DNA of 64,000 bases, from the NCBI GenBank assembly GCA_910574995.1, contig CAJTCS010000009.1, positions 98,471 to 162,470 of the forward strand. Direction: 5' to 3'. Under the pieces are notes generated by a model, which was given only the letters and a program-made list of their open reading frames with translations, had not been told where the DNA came from and ran no database searches. The DNA is from Oscillospiraceae bacterium (lineage in GTDB: Bacteria > Bacillota > Clostridia > Oscillospirales > Acutalibacteraceae). Numbering within the stretch: the first letter of the stretch is position 1; each line of letters begins with the position of its first letter. The translations under genes were made by a program, and so were the position numbers. Below, piece after piece: positions 22,022-30,942 of this stretch.

Positions 22022-22930
22022 ATGGAACGATATGTGCTTGGCATGGATATCGGCGGCACAAATATCCGCGCCGCCATGCAAAAGGAGAAGGGCGGGACGG
22101 AGCATTTTGTGAAAGTCCCCCGGGATTCGGTGCTGACCGGGGAGCGCTCTATGGAGGCCCTGGCGGGGTTCATCCGGGATTATACCGGTCAGTACGCCGG
22201 TGGACGGCTCCCGGAGGCCATAGCCATCGGTTTCCCCGCCACGGTGGATGCCACCCGGCGCAGGGTGCTGCAGGCGCCTAACATTCCCGGGCTGGACGGG
22301 GTAGCGGTGGCGGATGAATTGGAACGGCTGCTGTGCGTTCCTGTCCACCTTGAAAAGGACGTGAACCTGCTCTTTTACAGCGACATGGCAGACCTGGGCC
22401 TGCCCTCCCGGGGCGTGGGCATCGGCGTGTATGTGGGGACCGGCATTGGCAACGCTATCTTCTTTAATGGGGAGCCTCTGCCCGGAAAGAACGGCGTGTC
22501 CGGTGAGCTGGGCCACCTGCCCCGTGCCGGGGGCCGGGAGAAGTGCGGCTGCGGGAACATGGGCTGCTACGAGTGCTACGCCTCCGGCTGGCGGCTGGTG
22601 CAGCTACGGGACCAGTATTTTCCAGGGACAGAACTCTCCCAGCTGTTCACCCGGTACGGCGCGGTGCCCGAACTGGCGGAATATGTGGATGAGATCGCCT
22701 GCACCATTGCGGCGGAGGTGAACATCCTGGACCCTGACTATGTGGTGCTGGGCGGCGGTGTGCTGAACATGGAGGGCTTTCCCCTGGAAGCGCTGAAAAC
22801 CAACATCTACCGCCATGCCCGCAAGCCATACCCCGCCCAGTCCCTGGAATTTTACCAGTCAAAGGACGCTGCCGAAAACGGTGTGCGGGGCGCGCTGGCC
22901 TTGGGATGGAAAAAAGCTATGGCCAGCTGA
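22022..22930 (+). CDS. ROK-family sugar kinase (D-allose kinase-like)
   Basis: A 302-residue kinase. The ATP loop is GMDIGGTNIRA, the sugar motif GELGH is at 161-165 and the structural zinc site is CGCGNMGCYEC (Cys 175, 177, 182, 185). GVYVGTGIGNAIFFNGEPL resembles AlsK, the E. coli allose kinase. It follows the dehydrogenase by 13 bp with GGAGGG before its ATG. Placed next to an AlsE-like epimerase and RpiB, it probably makes a hexose 6-phosphate such as allose 6-phosphate. Confidence 0.82.
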   Translation: MERYVLGMDIGGTNIRAAMQKEKGGTEHFVKVPRDSVLTGERSMEALAGFIRDYTGQYAGGRLPEAIAIGFPATVDATRRRVLQAPNIPGLDGVAVADELERLLCVPVHLEKDVNLLFYSDMADLGLPSRGVGIGVYVGTGIGNAIFFNGEPLPGKNGVSGELGHLPRAGGREKCGCGNMGCYECYASGWRLVQLRDQYFPGTELSQLFTRYGAVPELAEYVDEIACTIAAEVNILDPDYVVLGGGVLNMEGFPLEALKTNIYRHARKPYPAQSLEFYQSKDAAENGVRGALALGWKKAMAS

Positions 22931-22960
22931 CGGCCGCTGTTGGATAGGAGGGAAAGGAAC

Positions 22961-23605
22961 ATGGAAAGACTGCTTTGCCCATCCATGATGTGCGCAAATT
23001 TCGACCGGCTTGCCCAGGAGACCCGTGCCCTGGATAAAGCCGGGGCTGACATCTTCCATCTGGACATTATGGACGGGAGCTTTGTACCCAACTTTGCCCT
23101 GGGGCTGGGAGACGTGCAATGTGTGCGACGCAACACAAAAAAGCCCGTGGATGTGCATCTGATGGTGGAAAACCCGGCGGCGGTAGTGGATTTGTTTGCC
23201 GGGGCCGGGGCGGATATCATCTACGTCCACCTGGAGGCCGACCGCCACATCGCCAAGACCCTGGCCCATATAAGGGCGCTGGGCAAACGGGCCGGACTGG
23301 TGCTGAACCCCGGCAGCTCCTTGGAGCTTGCCAGCGAGGTGCTGCCCCTCACCGACTGCCTGCTGCTGATGACCGTGAACCCGGGGTTTGCCGGACAGGA
23401 TTACCTGCCGTTTGTGGATGAGAAGATCCGCCGGGCCGTGGCGCTGAAGAAAAAGTACGGCTTCATGCTGGCGGTTGACGGGGCCATCGCCCCCGCCAAA
23501 GTGGAGGAACTTTCCCGGCTGGGTGTGGACGCCTTTGTGCTGGGCACCTCGGCCCTGTTTGGAAAAGGGGAATTCGCCGGAAGCCTGACCGCTTTGCGGC
23601 ACTGA
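22961..23605 (+). CDS. Ribulose-phosphate/allulose-6-phosphate 3-epimerase
   Basis: A 214-residue TIM barrel of the Rpe/AlsE family. Metal and catalytic residues are visible in FHLDIMDGSFVPNF (His, Asp), VDVHLMVENP (His) and LAVDGAIAP (Asp), and VNPGFAGQ is the phosphate loop. The start at 22961 with GGAGGGAAAGG is preferred to 22940. In this operon it most likely converts allulose 6-phosphate to fructose 6-phosphate, but the same fold also does ribulose 5-phosphate to xylulose 5-phosphate. Confidence 0.87.
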   Translation: MERLLCPSMMCANFDRLAQETRALDKAGADIFHLDIMDGSFVPNFALGLGDVQCVRRNTKKPVDVHLMVENPAAVVDLFAGAGADIIYVHLEADRHIAKTLAHIRALGKRAGLVLNPGSSLELASEVLPLTDCLLLMTVNPGFAGQDYLPFVDEKIRRAVALKKKYGFMLAVDGAIAPAKVEELSRLGVDAFVLGTSALFGKGEFAGSLTALRH

Positions 23606-23626
23606 CATACAGAAAGGATGAAAGAA

Positions 23627-24076
23627 ATGATCGCGCTTGCGTCAGACCATGTGGGGATCGAACTGAAAAGCGCCGTGATGGAGCACCTGGACGCTCTGGG
23701 CCTCCCCTATAAAGATTTCGGTACATATGGCACGGATCGCTGTAATTACCCGGAGTACGCCTATCAGGCGGCGTCCGCTGTGGCTGGGGGAGAATGCGAG
23801 AAGGGCATCCTGATCTGCGGCACCGGGGTGGGGATCTCCATCGCCGCCAACAAGGTGAAGGGCATTCGCTGCGTGTGCTGCTCCGAGCCCTACTCCGCCC
23901 TGCTCTCCCGCCAGCATAATAACACCAATATGCTGGCAATGGGGGCGAGGGTCGTGGGCCGGGATCTGGCTTTGATGATCCTCGATGCCTGGCTTGAGGG
24001 GCAATATGAGGGCGGGCGGCATCAGGTGCGGCTTGACCAGATCACGCAGATGGAAGAGGCGGGAAAAATCAAATAG
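23627..24076 (+). CDS. rpiB: RpiB/LacAB-type sugar-phosphate isomerase
   Basis: A 149-residue RpiB. It starts MIALASDHVGIELKSAVMEH and has CGTGVGISIAANKVKGIR, where the Cys is the catalytic base, and the phosphate-binding RQHNNTNMLAMGAR. The start at 23627 was chosen over 23618, whose ribosome binding site is too close. RpiB enzymes isomerise ribose 5-phosphate and also allose 6-phosphate to allulose 6-phosphate, which would complete the operon's path to fructose 6-phosphate. A good terminator follows. Confidence 0.88.
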   Translation: MIALASDHVGIELKSAVMEHLDALGLPYKDFGTYGTDRCNYPEYAYQAASAVAGGECEKGILICGTGVGISIAANKVKGIRCVCCSEPYSALLSRQHNNTNMLAMGARVVGRDLALMILDAWLEGQYEGGRHQVRLDQITQMEEAGKIK

Positions 24077-24085
24077 GCATCATGT

Positions 24086-24120
24086 AAAAAGCAGGCAACG
24101 GGATATGTTGCCTGCTTTTT
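24086..24120 (+). terminator. Terminator of the sugar operon
   Basis: AAAAAGCAGGCAAC and complement with a short loop and five T. Confidence 0.88.
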
Positions 24121-24177
24121 CCTCTGCTGTGCGTATTTTCAGGTGGGTAGTTCCCTACACCCGCCACCATGACAGGA

Positions 24178-24226
24178 GGCACCTGCCACCGAAAGAGTAT
24201 AGTAACCTCTTAGCGGTAGGTGCTTT
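24178..24226. repeat. Imperfect hairpin at the edge of the mobile-element block
   Basis: GCACCT/CCG pairs with CGG/AGGTGC and the inner AAGAG with CTCTT. It lies between the sugar operon and the first conjugation remnants. Confidence 0.35.
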
Positions 24227-24240
24227 CCGTCACATCTTCT

Positions 24241-24524
24241 TTAAGTGAAAAAGCAGGCTGCTCTTGCCGCCCTTGGCTCGATAGCGCTGCTCGGTTTCCA
24301 GCAAGTCTGCTTTCCGTAAATCCTGCAAAGCCCGATAGTTGACGGAGCGGCAGCAGAGACAACTATCGCGCACATGTAGACTGCGACAGCTTCAATTCCT
24401 TGGCAATGGTTGGAATGGCAGGCCAGCACTCGCCATCCTTATTCGCACGGTCAGCCAGATAGATATAGACAGTCACAGCACGGTGCTGCAAGTCCATCTT
24501 GTATAGAAAATCAAACCGGCCCAT
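24241..24524 (-). pseudogene. Helix-turn-helix replication/transfer protein, disrupted
   Basis: From the ATG at 24524 it reads MGRFDFLYKMDLQHRAVTVY, then ADRANKDGECWPAIPTIAKE and LKLSQSTCAR before an early stop. After about 30 foreign bases the family resumes as ALQDLRKADLLETEQRYRAK. The winged-HTH type is common on conjugative elements. Its ATG overlaps the end of the TraG fragment in the same way as at 34242. Confidence 0.7.
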
Positions 24525-24913
24525 CCTGCGTTACCTCTGGTTCAAATTCCCGGTTGCGGGGAGCAACCGGCTTGACCGGCCTTTTCTTCTGCGGTGGGCG
24601 TTTATTCTTCTTCTGAGTTGGAGCGCCCTGTTCTGGCCCTCCGGCAGGAATCCTCCGGGGGTGTGTCATCCTCTTTCAACCAGTCGGGGTGGTACTTCAG
24701 GATGATGGCCTGGAGCAGTTCGTTTTTCTCCGCGTAGGCCACCTTGCGGTTGCCGTTCTCTGGAACAGCATATTGCTCATCAAAATTGATGCCCCAATCG
24801 AAGTACAGCTTGAGCCTGACCTTCATGGGATAGAACCCGGTTTTCATCACGATGAACTGACCCTTGGGCATAGACTTTAACTCGTCCGGCGTCATGAGAG
24901 GGCAGCTTATCAT
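24511..24913 (-). pseudogene. C-terminal end of a TraG/VirD4-like coupling protein, copy 1
   Basis: PLMTPDELKSMPKGQFIVMK and the following KLYFDWGINFDEQYAVPENG are nearly identical to 34 kb copy 2. This is the tail of a conjugative coupling protein that hands DNA to the secretion channel. The homology starts abruptly at 24913 and a frameshift lies in the proline-rich tail, so no function remains. Confidence 0.75.
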
Positions 24914-25118
24914 TACAAAGAATGGAACAACGAAAGATTCAGAAGAATAAAATTTTCTGCCAATCTTGGAAACCTCCTAACGGCGCAAAATGCGCCGCCC
25001 CTCTCCTGCGCGGATGTGCAGGAAAAAGCGACCGCAGGGAGCGCAAAGCCACGCCAATAGGCGTGTTCGGTCGGACGCGCAAGCGGACGCCTGGGGCTTG
25101 GGGGAACCCCAACAAGCG

Positions 25119-25150
25119 AGCCGGAATATCCCAAAAGGATATTCCGGCTC
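25119..25150. repeat. Perfect 14-bp inverted repeat in a possible mobilisation region
   Basis: GAGCCGGAATATCC-4-GGATATTCCGGCTC, extended on both sides by AAGC/GCTT-like words. It is followed by CACCCCCAAAACGGGGG near 25170. Such repeat-rich stretches precede mobilisation genes on conjugative elements, so an oriT remnant is possible. No mobilisation gene follows here; an IS110 element does. Confidence 0.4.
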
Positions 25151-25159
25151 ATTGCTTGC

Positions 25160-26830
25160 TACAATGGTGACACCCCCAAAACGGGGGAAGATGACCGCCC
25201 TATGCAGTGGCCCATACCCAAGCTACAATGGGAGGGAACCGGACTGACGAGGCATTGCTTGAGCTATTCACGCTCGATATGGCAAACTGTCAGCCGGCCC
25301 TCCCATTGCGGCGTTCGATTTGCGCAGGTTGAGAAGCGGACAACACCGCACACTCGTGTCACAAAGCAAGCTGAATCGGTGGTGGGCAGCGGTGGGCGCC
25401 GGTTGAAACCATTTTTGATTCGGGAGACTTTCAAATGAACTATGAACCAATCACCGCTGTCGGCATTGATGTATCCAAGGGGAAAAGCACCGTTGCTGTA
25501 CGCCGTCCGGGCGGCGAAGTGGTGCTGACGCCATTCCAAGTGAATCACGATGCCGCTGGGTTGTCTGTCTGATCAAGACACTGCAGGATGTGGGCGGAAA
25601 CATTCGCATTGTCATGGAACACACTGGGATGTACTGGCGGCCCATCGCCCTGGCTCTGAAAGAGGCGGGCTTTTTTGTCAGCGTGGTCAACGCCATGCTC
25701 ATCCATGACTTCAGCGACAACTCCCTGCGTAAGGTCAAAACAGACAAGGCCGACTCTATGAAGATCGCCAACTATGCCCTGTCCTTCTGGGCGGAGCTGC
25801 GGGACTACTCGCCGGAGGACGAGATCCGGTAGATGCTGAAAATGCAGAACCGCCTGTACCTGCGCACCAAGAAATCCAGTGTGGTCCTCCGCAACGGCCT
25901 GATCTCCCTGCTGGACCAGACCTTCCCCGGCATCAACACGCTTTTTGACAGCCAGCCCAAGCGTTCCAACGGGCATTTCAAGTGGGTAGATTTTGTGAAA
26001 CGCTTCTGGCACAAGGACTGCGTGGCGGGCACTTCCCTCGCCGCTTTCTCGGACGCTTACCGCAAATGGTGCGCCAAATCCGGCTATCGCTTCTCTCAGT
26101 CTGACGCCGAAAAGTTCCATACCGCCGCCAGAAACGCTGTGGCTACATTTCCCAAAAACGACAGCGCCAAGCTGCTCATCGCTCAGGCCGTGGACAGCCT
26201 GAACGCTGTTTACGATGCGCTGCATATCCTGCGGGGCGAGATGCTCCGGCTGGCCTCCCTACTGCCGGAATTTGATGTGGTCATGGAAATGCAGGGCGCT
26301 GGTGATATCACCGGGCCGCAGTTCATGGCGGAGATCGGCGATGTGCGGCGGTTTACCCACAAGGGCGCTCTGGTGGCCTTCGCGGGCATGGACGCGCCGC
26401 CTTTCCAGTCCGGCACATTCGACTCCAAATCCCGCCGCATCTCCAAGCGCGGCTCTCCTCATCTGCGAAAAACCCTGTTCATGGTCGCAAGCACGATCCT
26501 CCAGCACTCTGACCCGGCCAATCCCATATTTCAGTTCATGGACAAAAAGCGGGCCGAGGGCAAGCATTTTTATGTCTACACCGTGGCCGGTGCCGCCAAG
26601 TTTCTGCGCATCTACTATGCCAGGGTAAAAACGCATCTGGCGATGCTTGACAGCGGAGCAAATTCCGCCGCTTAACCGAACAGACAGAACACTTTCAGCT
26701 GGTTTGCAAAAATTCCTCGCTGACCGGCTTAATTTGCTATACCCATTTTCATGCCGCAAAAATTGTGCTGTCTTTTTTCATTTTGGGGCTTGACACCTAT
26801 TTGCAGGTTTGCGAAGTAGCGACCCCCCCC
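25160..26830 (+). mobile_element. IS110-family insertion sequence, defective (ends approximate)
   Basis: Built around the broken transposase, with about 270 bp of non-coding DNA upstream (25160-25434) and about 150 bp downstream. In IS110-group elements the upstream end carries the bridge RNA. The exact ends cannot be fixed because these elements lack terminal repeats. Confidence 0.6.
25435..26675 (+). pseudogene. IS110-family transposase with a frameshift and an in-frame TAG
   Basis: The DEDD RuvC-like domain begins AVGIDVSKGKSTVAVRRPGG and shows the acidic positions in EHTGMYWRP and VKTDKADSMKIA. The C-terminal transposase_20 domain has MQGAGDITGPQFMAEIGD and VAFAGMDAPPFQSG with the serine-containing KRGSPHLRKTL. 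A one-base shift near 25570 and a TAG at 25830 split it into three pieces. The intact enzyme would recombine DNA guided by a bridge RNA made from the element's own flank. No terminal inverted repeats are expected or seen. Confidence 0.88.
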
Positions 26831-26833
26831 CCC
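26823..26833. repeat. Run of 11 C in non-coding DNA
   Basis: A C11 tract near the right end of the IS110 remnant. One of three long C runs in the window; the other two lie in genes. Confidence 0.7.
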
Positions 26834-26929
26834 GTAAAATCCCCTGCCACTATAACTTCGTTCTCTGGCAGGCCGCAGTGTAGCAGGAAGGGGGTTGTGG
26901 CAATCGGGGCTTGGTTTATTGCAAGAAAA

Positions 26930-27415
26930 TCAGGAGGAGGCTACGGATTGGAGCCATGCGGCCTTATGGTTTTCAAATTTCCTGCTCGTCTTAAAGGATA
27001 CAGAGTTTACAACAAAATGATTATGGACATTGTCTGTATTAAGGTGTGTAGTAACGACGATTTCGTACTTGTTTCCCCACATTCGCCTTGCGGTTTCCAT
27101 GCCGATTTTGTGCGCTTCTTCGGGCGTGGCTTCGCCGGTCTGGAAGCTTTGGTAGCCGTGGTACGCCACGTTGCCGCCTGTTTTCCCGAAGCGTTTTTTC
27201 GTTGCCGTCATACGCTCATACGCCCGCTTTGCGTTGCAGTTGATGCCGCTGACATACATACGCTCATCGGTCTTTTTGCCATTGGAAACATACTGCAGGG
27301 CGGCGTATAAATCGCTGTCCACATACTTTTTATCAATGGTTTTGTCGAGATTCTCCGCATAGTCAATCACTTCCTTCAGCCTGTCTTTGACAGGCCAGAA
27401 GCCGGTAGTCGCCAT
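26930..27415 (-). pseudogene. Mobilisation relaxase, N-terminal part only
   Basis: It begins MATTGFWPVKDRLKEVIDYA and has YVSGINCNAKRAYERMTATK and the metal-binding TTHLNTDNVHNHFVVN of MobA/Tn1549-type relaxases. These cut the oriT strand and lead it through the channel. Only about 150 of the expected 400 or more residues are present, after which the frame enters unrelated DNA. It starts right behind the MobC stop, so the original mobC-relaxase order is kept. Confidence 0.8.
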
Positions 27416-27718
27416 TTATACCACCAGCCTTTCACGCTTTGGCAGTATCAGTTCCTCGGTAATACTGTCAATGAGTCCAATAATTTTTTCTTCCGTATCC
27501 GCTGTAATTTTGCCTTCGACAGCGACGCAGAGTTCATCCAGCTTATCGTTAAAAGTGAAGAATATTTCGGGCAGGACGGCTCTCGGCATATACCCCAAAG
27601 CACGCTGGCGGAGATACTCTGACACGGAAAGCCCGCACTTTTTGGCGTTCTGCTCAATAATATTTTTCTCTTTTTCGCTCACACGGATAAATAAATTTTT
27701 GTTCTTGGCTTCGTTCAT
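27416..27718 (-). CDS. MobC-like relaxosome accessory protein, 100 aa
   Basis: A ribbon-helix-helix-type accessory protein: NKNLFIRVSEKEKNIIEQNA and KKCGLSVSEYLRQRAL are the usual MobC start. It helps the relaxase bind and melt oriT. The start at 27718 has AAAGGATTG; the longer frame lacks support. The gene itself looks whole, but the relaxase behind it is truncated. Confidence 0.82.
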   Translation of the reverse strand: MNEAKNKNLFIRVSEKEKNIIEQNAKKCGLSVSEYLRQRALGYMPRAVLPEIFFTFNDKLDELCVAVEGKITADTEEKIIGLIDSITEELILPKRERLVV

Positions 27719-27719
27719 T

Positions 27720-27830
27720 ACATCAATCCTTTCTTTGATTTTGTAAACGGGTTTTAGGGTGTCCCTAAAGAACAATCGGCTCTTAAAGTCGGTTGGGGCG
27801 GAAACTGTCAATACAGTTTCCCTGCTTGCT
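27720..27830. other. Probable oriT region upstream of mobC
   Basis: The DNA directly upstream of mobC contains a perfect dyad GGAAACTGT-4-ACAGTTTCC (27800-27821) and repeated CGGCT/CGGTT words near 27775-27795. In Tn1549-like elements the nick site lies just upstream of the mobC-relaxase genes. The nick itself cannot be placed. Confidence 0.45.
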
Positions 27831-28018
27831 ACGGTATGCGACACTCTTTCTGCCGCATACCATCTGTTGTTTTCCGCCGGTCTGTCCGAATGTCGTTTTT
27901 CTGTCCCTGCCCCCGTCTCAGGCGGCGTTGTTTCACTCACTCTCCGAAAAAAGAGGTCGTCGCAAAATCATATCCCTTCCAGCCAGTCATTCAGTTGTAG
28001 CCGGCATTTGGGCAACAA

Positions 28019-28108
28019 AAAAGCCGGCACATCAATGTGTACCGACCAATACAAAAGGACAGACTTATCCCTTTGTGGTGTTGGTTCCACATTCATGTAA
28101 CCGGCTTT
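28019..28108. repeat. Long imperfect hairpin in the mobile-element control region
   Basis: AAAGCCGG pairs with CCGGCTTT across about 75 bases, with further pairing of ACAT/ATGT, ACC/GGT and CCAA/TTGG toward the loop. No gene covers it. Confidence 0.55.
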
Positions 28109-28404
28109 GAAACTCAAAGTCGAAACTGTCAGTTACGCTTTCTGATTGCCGACAGTTTGGAGCAATTCAGAAGCAGCGGTATTTCCTTTTCGCATACCGC
28201 AGGCGTGTACGGCGTAAAGCCGTACCTCAATATTCTGTGAAGATATGTAATTGGTTGTGCTTCTCCTGAAAAGTATTTTGTTATACTGGAGAAAACAAGT
28301 GTTTGTCAATACTTTCCGAAAAGGTTTTGAATATTTTTTTCGGAAGGTGGGAATACTATTTAATTTCAAATAAAAATCATGTTCGTTTATCTTTGGATAA
28401 AAGA
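28109..28404. other. Gene-free interval
   Basis: No supported gene. A TTCTCC/GGAGAA pairing at about 28262-28294 and AT-rich DNA are all I can see. Confidence 0.35.
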
Positions 28405-28449
28405 GCAGAGCCGACAGGCTGTGATTGCTCACAAACCTGCCGACTCTGC
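28405..28449 (-). terminator. Hairpin ending the minus-strand cargo genes
   Basis: GCAGAGCCGACAGG and CCTGCCGACTCTGC pair at 12 of 14 positions, just after the CPBP-like gene. Confidence 0.6.
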
Positions 28450-28502
28450 GCATTATGTGTCTGGCTTTTTGGTGAAATGTTGTTTGCCCGATAAATAGGA
28501 AG

Positions 28503-29174
28503 TTATAGCAAATAACCTATAGCGATGAAAAGATAGCTATATATGTATTTCCTGTTTAATCTTAGATACATTACACCGCTAAGAACAGAAAACATCATAG
28601 TAGAAATCCCGTTCCATATTTCAAGACCTACCTCTCTTGACACAAAATGAATCGCTCCCCATGTCATAGCCAATATAATACCGCCAAAAGGAATTGGGCT
28701 TTCTTTTTTCAACAGAGTTTCAATCGCTTTTTGCCCGTATATTATGATTAGAATAACAAGCATTACTTCAAATATATAGTATAAATATTGCGCACAAAAT
28801 TGAAATACGGTTTTACCTTGTGCTTCTCCAATAATCTTTAATGTATGCCAATCAATGAAAGTCATAATTTTGCAGCCAATAAAACAAGCAAGCGTTACTA
28901 TCCAATTTTTCAAGGAAATTATGTCTCTTTTGTTTCCCCTTTCTGGGAAATGATACTGTTTCCTTGAAAAAAGCAAGAGAGCGCCAATGAAAAACGCCCA
29001 CACGAAAACTATTATAATACAATAAATACTTCTTTGGTTTGATGTATAATTCTGTATATCTATATGTAGAATTATCACTTAAATTCCGAATATTGACAGA
29101 TATTCAAGCATAAATGCTGCAAATGAGAGCAGGCTCAGCCATAAATATTTTGTCCATTTTACTTCTCTAACCAT
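28503..29174 (-). pseudogene. CPBP-like intramembrane protein with an early in-frame TAA
   Basis: From ATG 29174 it reads REVKWTKYLWLSLLSFAAFM and FGI, then TAA (29081-29079), then continues in the same frame with several membrane helices to 28503. The start is typical of a family of clostridial membrane proteins related to CPBP proteases. The usual residue after FGI is Glu, so GAA to TAA explains the stop. The catalytic EExxxR motif is not visible. A GTG at 29078 could restart translation but has no clear ribosome binding site. Confidence 0.65.
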
Positions 29175-29239
29175 TATCCTTACCTTATGAAATTTCGTTT
29201 TCCTTTTATACTTGGCTTCCCGACAAATTATGAATTTGG

Positions 29240-30325
29240 TTAATGTATATGTTCATCATAAAACCCAACAAAATCCTCGAACAACTCCAAATCCAATGAA
29301 TTACACCATTTTTCCCTGTCAAGGTTTTGATATATATAATTAGCTTTATCCTCCGAAAACCGTTCCCTGTTTTCCTCTGTGTTATAGTCATAGTCAAGCG
29401 TTTTGAGCCATTCATCAAATTTCGCATTAAACTCATTGCGATATGTGTCGTCATTGAAATAGTTATGTCCTTTATTCTCAAGAGGAATAAAGCTAAATCG
29501 GGAATCGTCCTTGTATTTTTCGTAATAAATTTCGTAGCCGTATTCGGCTGGAACAACTTCATCATCAAAGCTATGCACAATCATAACAGCGGCATTGCTT
29601 TTTGAGAAGCCGTCCAACGCAGTATTTGAGGCATAACCGCCATATTGAATCCTCTCATGCAGTTTCACAAATGGTAACATCAAATAAATACCATTTCCTA
29701 CCTGTTTTTTCCCCTCGGCTTCAAACAGATTCGGTGAAGCGTTAAAACCCGAACACGCTATAACGGCTTTTACTTCGGGGTGGTATGTGAGCACACTGCA
29801 AACGCTGTAGCCGCCCCAGCTATGCCCGAATAAAACGATTGGCAGACTTGGGAATTTCCCGCTTTCCTCCACAAATGTAATTGCATAGTCAAGGTCAATT
29901 ACTCCCTGTGGAAGCCCTCCGACTCCCTCACCCTCGCTTTCATCATTTCCCGTAGCGTCATAGGAGAAAACATAATATCCATGACAGGCAAAATAATTCA
30001 CGCAATCCATATAAGAATTATGTCCACCTCCACCAAAGCCATGTGCCATTACAACGATACCACGCTGGTTTTCTCCCGAACTATACATATATCCCGCCAG
30101 TTTCTGCCCCCCGTTGGAACTAAACTCATATTTCGTGCGGTGCAATCCGTCAAAGTCATCAACGTAGAGCATAAGCGGCTCATAGCTCTCAAATCGCTGG
30201 TTAAAATTCTCGTTATATACCATTACAGTCAATATCCAATCGCCAGCAATTATTAGTGTGACCACAATAGATAATATAATAAAGAGAATCTTTTTCTTCT
30301 TAGATTTCGGTTTCGTATTTTTCAT
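29240..30325 (-). CDS. Membrane-anchored alpha/beta hydrolase (S9/YqkD-like)
   Basis: A 361-residue protein with a basic N-terminus and one membrane helix (ILFIILSIVVTLIIAGDWIL), then an outward-facing alpha/beta hydrolase. The oxyanion region is VVMAHGFGGGGHNS, the nucleophile elbow GHSWGGYS, the acid VHSFDDEVVP and the His ENKGHNYF. It may be a peptidase or esterase. The start at 30325 is preferred because its AAGG lies 8 bases upstream; that of 30331 is too close. Substrate unknown. Confidence 0.87.
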   Translation of the reverse strand: MKNTKPKSKKKKILFIILSIVVTLIIAGDWILTVMVYNENFNQRFESYEPLMLYVDDFDGLHRTKYEFSSNGGQKLAGYMYSSGENQRGIVVMAHGFGGGGHNSYMDCVNYFACHGYYVFSYDATGNDESEGEGVGGLPQGVIDLDYAITFVEESGKFPSLPIVLFGHSWGGYSVCSVLTYHPEVKAVIACSGFNASPNLFEAEGKKQVGNGIYLMLPFVKLHERIQYGGYASNTALDGFSKSNAAVMIVHSFDDEVVPAEYGYEIYYEKYKDDSRFSFIPLENKGHNYFNDDTYRNEFNAKFDEWLKTLDYDYNTEENRERFSEDKANYIYQNLDREKWCNSLDLELFEDFVGFYDEHIH

Positions 30326-30456
30326 ATCCATATCCTTTTTGACTTATTGTTGTGTCGAAAAACCCCGATTTCTCGCTTTGTTAATCAACTTATTTCGATT
30401 TAAGTCTTTCCTAATATGCTTAGTATTCCTTTTTTGGCAAAATAGAAATGTGTTTT

Positions 30457-30906
30457 TTATGATTTCTGTATAACCTTTAGTGATTTTTGAATATCCTTAT
30501 AAACTAATGACTGCATACTATCCTCATAAATAGAAATATCTGCTTTATGAAGTTTGGAAAGAATATCACTCTTCAATTCAGGCTTATGCTTTGCAATAAT
30601 GGGTAACAATTTAATACATTGTCTTGCTGTAATAGGTTTGACATCTGTTATATGTTTCAAATACTTATCAATAACCTCATCAATCTTATAATCTTTATCC
30701 CATTTCGCATTATAAGCAAGTAATGTAAGTCCCCTTGTGCGAATATACGAATTATCGCTGTCAAGCATATCGCTTAATCTATCCATATAGGGATAGACAC
30801 AATCAGTTTCTTCGCTTTGTTTTTGCAATGTCTGCAACGCCTTGTATGCAACATTACTATTTTTATTAAATAGTAATTGAAATGTTTCTGCTATATTGAC
30901 TGACAT
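30457..30906 (-). CDS. HEAT-repeat-like helical protein, 149 aa
   Basis: An all-helical protein with repeats of about 35 residues (VAYKALQTLQKQSEE, YIRTRGLTLLAYNAKWDKD, TARQCIKLLPIIAKHKP). Database entries of this kind are often labelled SufBD protein without proof; I would not assign an iron-sulfur role. A ribosome binding site (AGGAGAT) precedes the ATG at 30906. Part of a run of minus-strand cargo genes. Confidence 0.7.
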   Translation of the reverse strand: MSVNIAETFQLLFNKNSNVAYKALQTLQKQSEETDCVYPYMDRLSDMLDSDNSYIRTRGLTLLAYNAKWDKDYKIDEVIDKYLKHITDVKPITARQCIKLLPIIAKHKPELKSDILSKLHKADISIYEDSMQSLVYKDIQKSLKVIQKS

Positions 30907-30942
30907 GGTAATCTCCTTTACAGATGAGGGTTTTTATATTTT

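Noticed and set aside
20944..22173. A 409-codon frame on the minus strand
   Set aside because: It is antisense to the dehydrogenase and kinase genes, which have ribosome binding sites and family motifs; long shadows are common in GC-rich genes.
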